Positions 29,668-33,347 of a stretch of 33,347 nucleotides of DNA are shown piece by piece (the stretch's first letter is position 1; every line of letters starts with the position of its first letter). A model generated the notes under the pieces. That model was not told the DNA's origin and made no database searches. It saw nothing but the letters and a program-made list of their open reading frames with translations. Both the position numbers and the translations under genes were made by a program. Source of the DNA: Comamonadaceae bacterium (lineage in GTDB: Bacteria; Pseudomonadota; Gammaproteobacteria; Burkholderiales; Burkholderiaceae_C); assembly GCA_947452785.1 (NCBI GenBank), contig CANGDZ010000041.1:1-33347 (forward strand), written 5' to 3'.

Positions 29668-29814
29668 ATGATTGACTCACATAATTTCCGCGCCTTAGCC
29701 TTGCATTTGGGGTTTTCGGCAGACCGCCAAGAAGTCAACGACGTTTTGCACAAAACCTATGGTGAGAACGGTGAGGTCACCCATGCGCATGCCATTGTCT
29801 ATACATCGCCATGA
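29668..29814 (+). CDS. 48-aa ORF, possible fragment of an N-6 DNA methylase
   Basis: A short frame starts ATG (29668) and reads MIDSHNFRALALHLGFSADR, then about 28 more residues to a TGA that overlaps the ATG of the Bro-N gene (ATGA, 29811-29814). The NFRALALHLGF stretch resembles the beginning of some type I-style restriction-modification methylases, and Bro-N genes are often found in such loci. That suggests a truncated remnant, but the match is from memory and weak. Alternatively it is a leader peptide coupling translation to the Bro-N gene. No clear Shine-Dalgarno precedes it. Treat as tentative. Confidence 0.4.
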   Translation: MIDSHNFRALALHLGFSADRQEVNDVLHKTYGENGEVTHAHAIVYTSP

Positions 29815-30686
29815 CCACATCCCAACCCGTCAAGCTGTTTGAATCCACCCGCGTGCGCTCGCATTGGGACGCCGCGCAAGAAAAATGGTATTTCTCTGTG
29901 GTGGACGTGGTGGAGGTGTTGACCGATAGCATCAACCCCACCGACTACTTGAAAAAACTGCGAAAGCGCGATGCCGAGTTGGGCAGCTACCTAGGGACAA
30001 ATTGTCCCCAGGTAGTCATGCCGAGCGAGTCCGGGGTCATGCGCAAAACCCTGGCCGCCGATGTGCCCACACTCTTGCGCCTGATCCAGTCCATCCCATC
30101 GCCCAAGGCTGAGCCGTTCAAGCGCTGGCTGGCCAAGGTGGGCCATGAGCGCATGCAAGAGATGGCTGACCCTGCGCAAAGCTTGGACCGTGCCCGCGAG
30201 AACTGGCAAAAGCTGGGACGCAGCACAAAGTGGATTCAGCAGCGCATGACGGGGCAAGAAACCCGCAACAAGTTGACCGATTACTGGAAAGAAAGCGGTG
30301 TTGAAAAGTCTGATGAATTCGCCCTGTTGACCAACATCATTCACCAAGAATGGACCGGCTTGAGCGTGCAGGCGCACAAGTCGCTCAAGTCTTTGAAAAC
30401 GCAGAACCTGCGTGACCACATGAGCGAGGCGGAACTGATCTTCACCGCATTGGCTGAACTGTCCACTCGCCAGATTGCTGAAACCGAAGAAGCCAAAGGC
30501 CTGCAACAAAACGCCAAAGCCGGCAAAGAAGGTGGCAGGGTGGCCAAACGCGCCAAAGATGATTTAGAAAAACGCACGGGGCAGAAAGTGGTGACCGGCA
30601 ACAACTTTTTGCCGCCCAGCTCAGCAGCAACCGTCAAACTCTCCCAAACACCTGAACACAAAACCTACACCCCGCGTAAAAAATGA
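29811..30686 (+). CDS. Bro-N domain (phage antirepressor-like) protein
   Basis: This 291-residue protein has an N-terminal Bro-N domain: the stretch from [14 protein letters not shown] to [15 protein letters not shown], then the [12 protein letters not shown] helix and [24 protein letters not shown]. The second half continues with [19 protein letters not shown] and [15 protein letters not shown], ending in a basic tail (TPRKK). Bro-N proteins occur in phages, as antirepressors, and in chromosomal and restriction-modification islands; many are DNA binding. The function here is unknown. The TGA overlaps the parC ATG (ATGA), so translation of parC may depend on it. A 29-nt near-palindrome lies within the gene. 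Confidence 0.87.
   Translation: MTTSQPVKLFESTRVRSHWDAAQEKWYFSVVDVVEVLTDSINPTDYLKKLRKRDAELGSYLGTNCPQVVMPSESGVMRKTLAADVPTLLRLIQSIPSPKAEPFKRWLAKVGHERMQEMADPAQSLDRARENWQKLGRSTKWIQQRMTGQETRNKLTDYWKESGVEKSDEFALLTNIIHQEWTGLSVQAHKSLKSLKTQNLRDHMSEAELIFTALAELSTRQIAETEEAKGLQQNAKAGKEGGRVAKRAKDDLEKRTGQKVVTGNNFLPPSSAATVKLSQTPEHKTYTPRKK
29987..30015. repeat. 29-nt near-perfect palindrome inside the Bro-N gene
   Basis: The arms CTACCTAGGGACAA (29987-30000) and TTGTCCCCAGGTAG (30002-30015) are complementary at 13 of 14 positions around a single A. The DNA codes for [10 protein letters not shown] in the Bro-N protein. Such a long symmetric site is unusual in coding sequence and could be a protein-binding site or strong RNA hairpin. 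Confidence 0.7.
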
Positions 30687-33052
30687 CCGATCTGTTGACC
30701 CCCGAAACCGCAGCCACCGACAACGCCCCTGAAGGCGACCATCTGGGCGCCTATGCCCAGCGCGCCTATCTGGAATACGCGCTGTCCGTCGTCAAAGGCC
30801 GCGCCCTGCCCGACGTGTGCGATGGCCAAAAGCCGGTGCAGCGGCGCATCTTGTACTCGATGGACCGCATGGGCCTGTCCTACAGCGGCCCGAACAACAA
30901 CACAGCCGCCAAGCCCGTCAAGAGCGCCCGCGTGGTGGGCGATGTGCTGGGCCGCTACCATCCGCACGGCGACACCGCCGCTTACGATGCGCTGGTGCGC
31001 ATGGCGCAAAACTTTTCGCAGCGCTACCCGTTGATCGACGGTCAGGGTAACTTTGGCTCGCGCGACGGCGACGGCGCCGCCGCGATGCGTTACACCGAAG
31101 CGCGTTTGTCGCGCATCACCAGCCTCTTGCTCGACGAGATCGACATGGGTACGGTGGACTTCATCCCCAACTACGACGGCTCCACCGAAGAGCCGCGCCA
31201 GCTGCCTGCGCGTTTGCCGTTCACCCTGCTCAACGGCGCCAGCGGCATTGCTGTGGGCCTGGCCACCGAAATCCCCAGCCATAACCTGCGTGAAGTGGCC
31301 GACGCCTGCGTGGCCTTGATCAAGAACGACAAGCTCACCGACAGCGAGTTGATGGCCATCATTCCGGGCCCCGATTTCCCCGGTGGCGGCCAGATCATCA
31401 GCCCGGCCAGCGACATTGCCGACGCTTACCGCACCGGTCGCGGTAGTCTGAAAGTGCGTGCCTGCTGGAAGATCGAAGAACTCGCCCGCGGCCAATGGCA
31501 GTTGGTGGTGACTGAATTGCCGCAAGGTGTCAGCTCGCAGCGCGTGCTCGAAGAGATTGAAGAGCTCACCAACCCCAAAGTCAAAGCCGGTAAAAAAGCG
31601 CTCAGCACTGACCAGATGCAGCTCAAGGCCAGCATCTTGAATGTGCTGGACGTGGTGCGCGACGAGTCGAGCAAAGACGCCGCTGTGCGCCTGGTCTTTG
31701 AGCCCAAAACCAGCCGCATTGAGCAGCAAGAACTCATTACCGCGCTGCTGGCGCACACCAGCTTAGAAACCTCGTCGTCGATCAATATGACCTCGGTCGG
31801 CATTGACGGCAAGCCGATTCAAAAGTCGCTGCGCCAGATGATTGTGGAGTGGATCGCTTTCCGCCAGATCACCATCACCCGGCGCAGCCAGCACCGCCTG
31901 AATAAGGTGATGGACCGGATCCATATTCTGGAAGGTCGCCAGCTGGTGTTGCTAAATATCGACGAGGTGATTCGCATCATCCGTCACAGCGACGAGCCCA
32001 AGCCTGCGCTGATTGAGGCCTTCCTCTTGAGCGATCGCCAGGCCGAAGACATTTTGGAAATTCGCCTGCGCCAACTGGCGCGGCTGGAAGCTATCAAGAT
32101 CGAGCAGGAACTGACTGAGTTGCGCGGTGAACAGGGCAAGCTCGAAGAAATTTTGGGCAGCCCGGCCACTTTGCGCCGCCTGATGATCAAAGAGATCGAA
32201 CAAGATACCAAAACCTTTGCCGATCCGCGCCGCACGCTGATTCAGGAAGAGAAAAAAGCCGTGGCCGAAGTCAAGGTGGTGGACGAACCCGTGACGGTGG
32301 TCATCTCCGAAAAAGGCTGGGTGCGTGCGCGCTCCGGTCACGGCCATGACGCCACCAGCTTTGCGTTCAAAGCGGGCGACGGCTTGTACGGCACCTTTGA
32401 ATGCCGCACGGTCGACACCTTGCTCGCCTTTGGCAGCAATGGCCGAATTTACTCCATGCCCGTGGCTGTGCTGCCCGGCGCGCGCGGTGACGGCCAGCCC
32501 GTGACCACGCTGATTGAGCTGGAAACCGGCACCCAACTGGCGCATTACTTTGCCGGCCCCGCCAACGCCACGCTGCTGCTCAGCGGTTCGGGCGGTTATG
32601 GCTTCTTGGCCTCGGTGGAGAACATGGTTTCGCGCAACAAATCAGGCAAGGCTTTTCTCAGTCTGAGCGAAGGCGAAACCGTGTGCGTGCCCAGCCATGT
32701 GAGCGGCACCAGTGCCACGTTGCCCGCCGACAAACCCACCCTGCCTGTGGCCACCAGCGTGTGCTGCGCCAGCACCGGCGGGCGCGTGCTGACCTTTGAG
32801 CTCAGCGAACTCAAAACCATGGAAAAAGGCGGCCGGGGCCTGATGCTCATCGACCTGGAAGCCAAAGACACCTTGGCCGGTGCCGCGGCCTACACCCGCA
32901 GCGTGAAGATCGCTGGCATCGGCCGGGGCGGCAAAGAGCGCGAAGAAACCTTGGAAATTCGCAGCCTGAACAACGCCAAAGTGGCCCGAGCCAAAAAGGG
33001 CAAAGTGGCCGACTTGGGCTTCAAACCGAATCGGGTCACCAGGGTGGAGTGA
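30683..33052 (+). CDS. parC: DNA topoisomerase IV subunit A
   Basis: ParC is the DNA-cleaving subunit of topoisomerase IV. The 789-residue protein has the winged-helix/tower breakage-reunion region with [38 protein letters not shown] and the active-site tyrosine Y137 in [10 protein letters not shown]. The C-terminal part (about 500-789) carries degenerate beta-pinwheel repeats such as GGRVLTFE. At the quinolone-determining positions equivalent to E. coli ParC S80 and E84 it has T98 and D102. The ATG at 30683 overlaps the Bro-N stop by 4 nt. Convergent with the DUF1993 gene. Confidence 0.97.
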   Translation: MTDLLTPETAATDNAPEGDHLGAYAQRAYLEYALSVVKGRALPDVCDGQKPVQRRILYSMDRMGLSYSGPNNNTAAKPVKSARVVGDVLGRYHPHGDTAAYDALVRMAQNFSQRYPLIDGQGNFGSRDGDGAAAMRYTEARLSRITSLLLDEIDMGTVDFIPNYDGSTEEPRQLPARLPFTLLNGASGIAVGLATEIPSHNLREVADACVALIKNDKLTDSELMAIIPGPDFPGGGQIISPASDIADAYRTGRGSLKVRACWKIEELARGQWQLVVTELPQGVSSQRVLEEIEELTNPKVKAGKKALSTDQMQLKASILNVLDVVRDESSKDAAVRLVFEPKTSRIEQQELITALLAHTSLETSSSINMTSVGIDGKPIQKSLRQMIVEWIAFRQITITRRSQHRLNKVMDRIHILEGRQLVLLNIDEVIRIIRHSDEPKPALIEAFLLSDRQAEDILEIRLRQLARLEAIKIEQELTELRGEQGKLEEILGSPATLRRLMIKEIEQDTKTFADPRRTLIQEEKKAVAEVKVVDEPVTVVISEKGWVRARSGHGHDATSFAFKAGDGLYGTFECRTVDTLLAFGSNGRIYSMPVAVLPGARGDGQPVTTLIELETGTQLAHYFAGPANATLLLSGSGGYGFLASVENMVSRNKSGKAFLSLSEGETVCVPSHVSGTSATLPADKPTLPVATSVCCASTGGRVLTFELSELKTMEKGGRGLMLIDLEAKDTLAGAAAYTRSVKIAGIGRGGKEREETLEIRSLNNAKVARAKKGKVADLGFKPNRVTRVE

Positions 33053-33061
33053 GGCGGGCCT

Positions 33062-33347
33062 TCAGCCCTGTGCGCCCATCAGGTAATCGATCTTGCCCAC
33101 GTCCACGCCGTTGTGGCGCAAGATGGCATAAGCCGTGGTGATGTGGAAATACATATTTGGCAGCACCCAGCCGGTCAGGTAGTCTTGGCCGCTCAAGGTG
33201 CGGGTTTTGCCGGGGCCAGCAGGAAAGGTGATTTCCTTGTCTTCGGTGCCGTCCAGCGCAGTGGCGGGCACGCTGGCCACGAAAGCCAGCGTTTTCTGAA
33301 TGCGTTCTTGCAATTGCGCCAAGGTGGTTTCGGTGTCGTCAAACTTG
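33062..33347 (-). CDS. DUF1993 family protein (N-terminus outside window)
   Basis: The frame is open to the right edge of the window, so the gene is 5'-truncated; the stop is at 33062. The visible ~94 residues read KFDDTETTLAQLQERI, then ALDGTEDKEITFPAG, LSGQDYLTGWVLPNMYFH and ITTAYAILRHNGVDVGKIDYLMGAQG. These match the C-terminal half of DUF1993 proteins, a DinB-like helical family of unknown function with a conserved PNMYFHxTTAYAILR segment. A TTG at 33322 is internal and not a likely start. It ends 9 bp from the convergent parC stop. Confidence 0.85.
   Translation of the reverse strand, partial: KFDDTETTLAQLQERIQKTLAFVASVPATALDGTEDKEITFPAGPGKTRTLSGQDYLTGWVLPNMYFHITTAYAILRHNGVDVGKIDYLMGAQG

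Overview
The window is a dense, roughly 60% GC chromosomal segment of a betaproteobacterium, most likely Burkholderiales, family Comamonadaceae (Limnohabitans/Rhodoferax-like). That placement is inferred from gene order and protein style: pyrG-kdsA-eno-ftsB, dapA-bamC, parE/parC, a Bug-type tricarboxylate receptor and an AEC transporter. About 95% is coding and nearly all genes are housekeeping. No rRNA, tRNA, CRISPR array or intact transposon was seen.

Region 1 (1-8024) is a variant of the proteobacterial queG / tsaE-ami-mutL-miaA neighbourhood. mutL, a Bcr/CflA-type MFS exporter and miaA form a minus-strand operon joined by two ATGA overlaps. dedA sits on the plus strand between mutL and amiC. 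tsaE-amiC (overlapping) and the divergent queG follow. Three of these genes act in tRNA modification (miaA, tsaE, queG), one in mismatch repair and one in cell-wall splitting.

Region 2 (8050-13377) holds an AEC permease, a Bug/TctC receptor overlapping xerD by one base, a ferritin-like DUF455 protein, a gamma-carbonic-anhydrase-like protein and the redox chaperone Hsp33. Region 3 (13436-18889) is a long minus-strand operon: pyrG-kdsA-eno-ftsB-pnuC-NadR-like kinase. It combines CTP, KDO, glycolysis and division genes with a nicotinamide riboside uptake/phosphorylation pair. Region 4 (18890-19326) is the only long gene-free stretch and carries a repeat element with perfect 18- and 21-nt inverted repeats.

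Region 5 (19327-26841) has coaBC-dut, a SlyD-like isomerase divergent from the ribosomal oxygenase roxA, a small Ala/Pro-rich lipoprotein with a structured leader and strong terminator, dapA-bamC, a methyltransferase and an SDR. Region 6 (27023-33052) is parE...parC, the two topoisomerase IV subunits, separated by an accessory cassette: a pRiA4b ORF-3-like protein, a 48-aa ORF and a Bro-N protein joined to parC by an ATGA overlap. A partial DUF1993 gene ends the window.

The two most notable signals are the accessory cassette inside the parE-parC operon and a recurrent start-site pattern. In at least seven genes a -10-like hexamer lies only 6-8 nt before the start codon, which suggests leaderless mRNAs. 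No wholly new multi-gene system was recognised.
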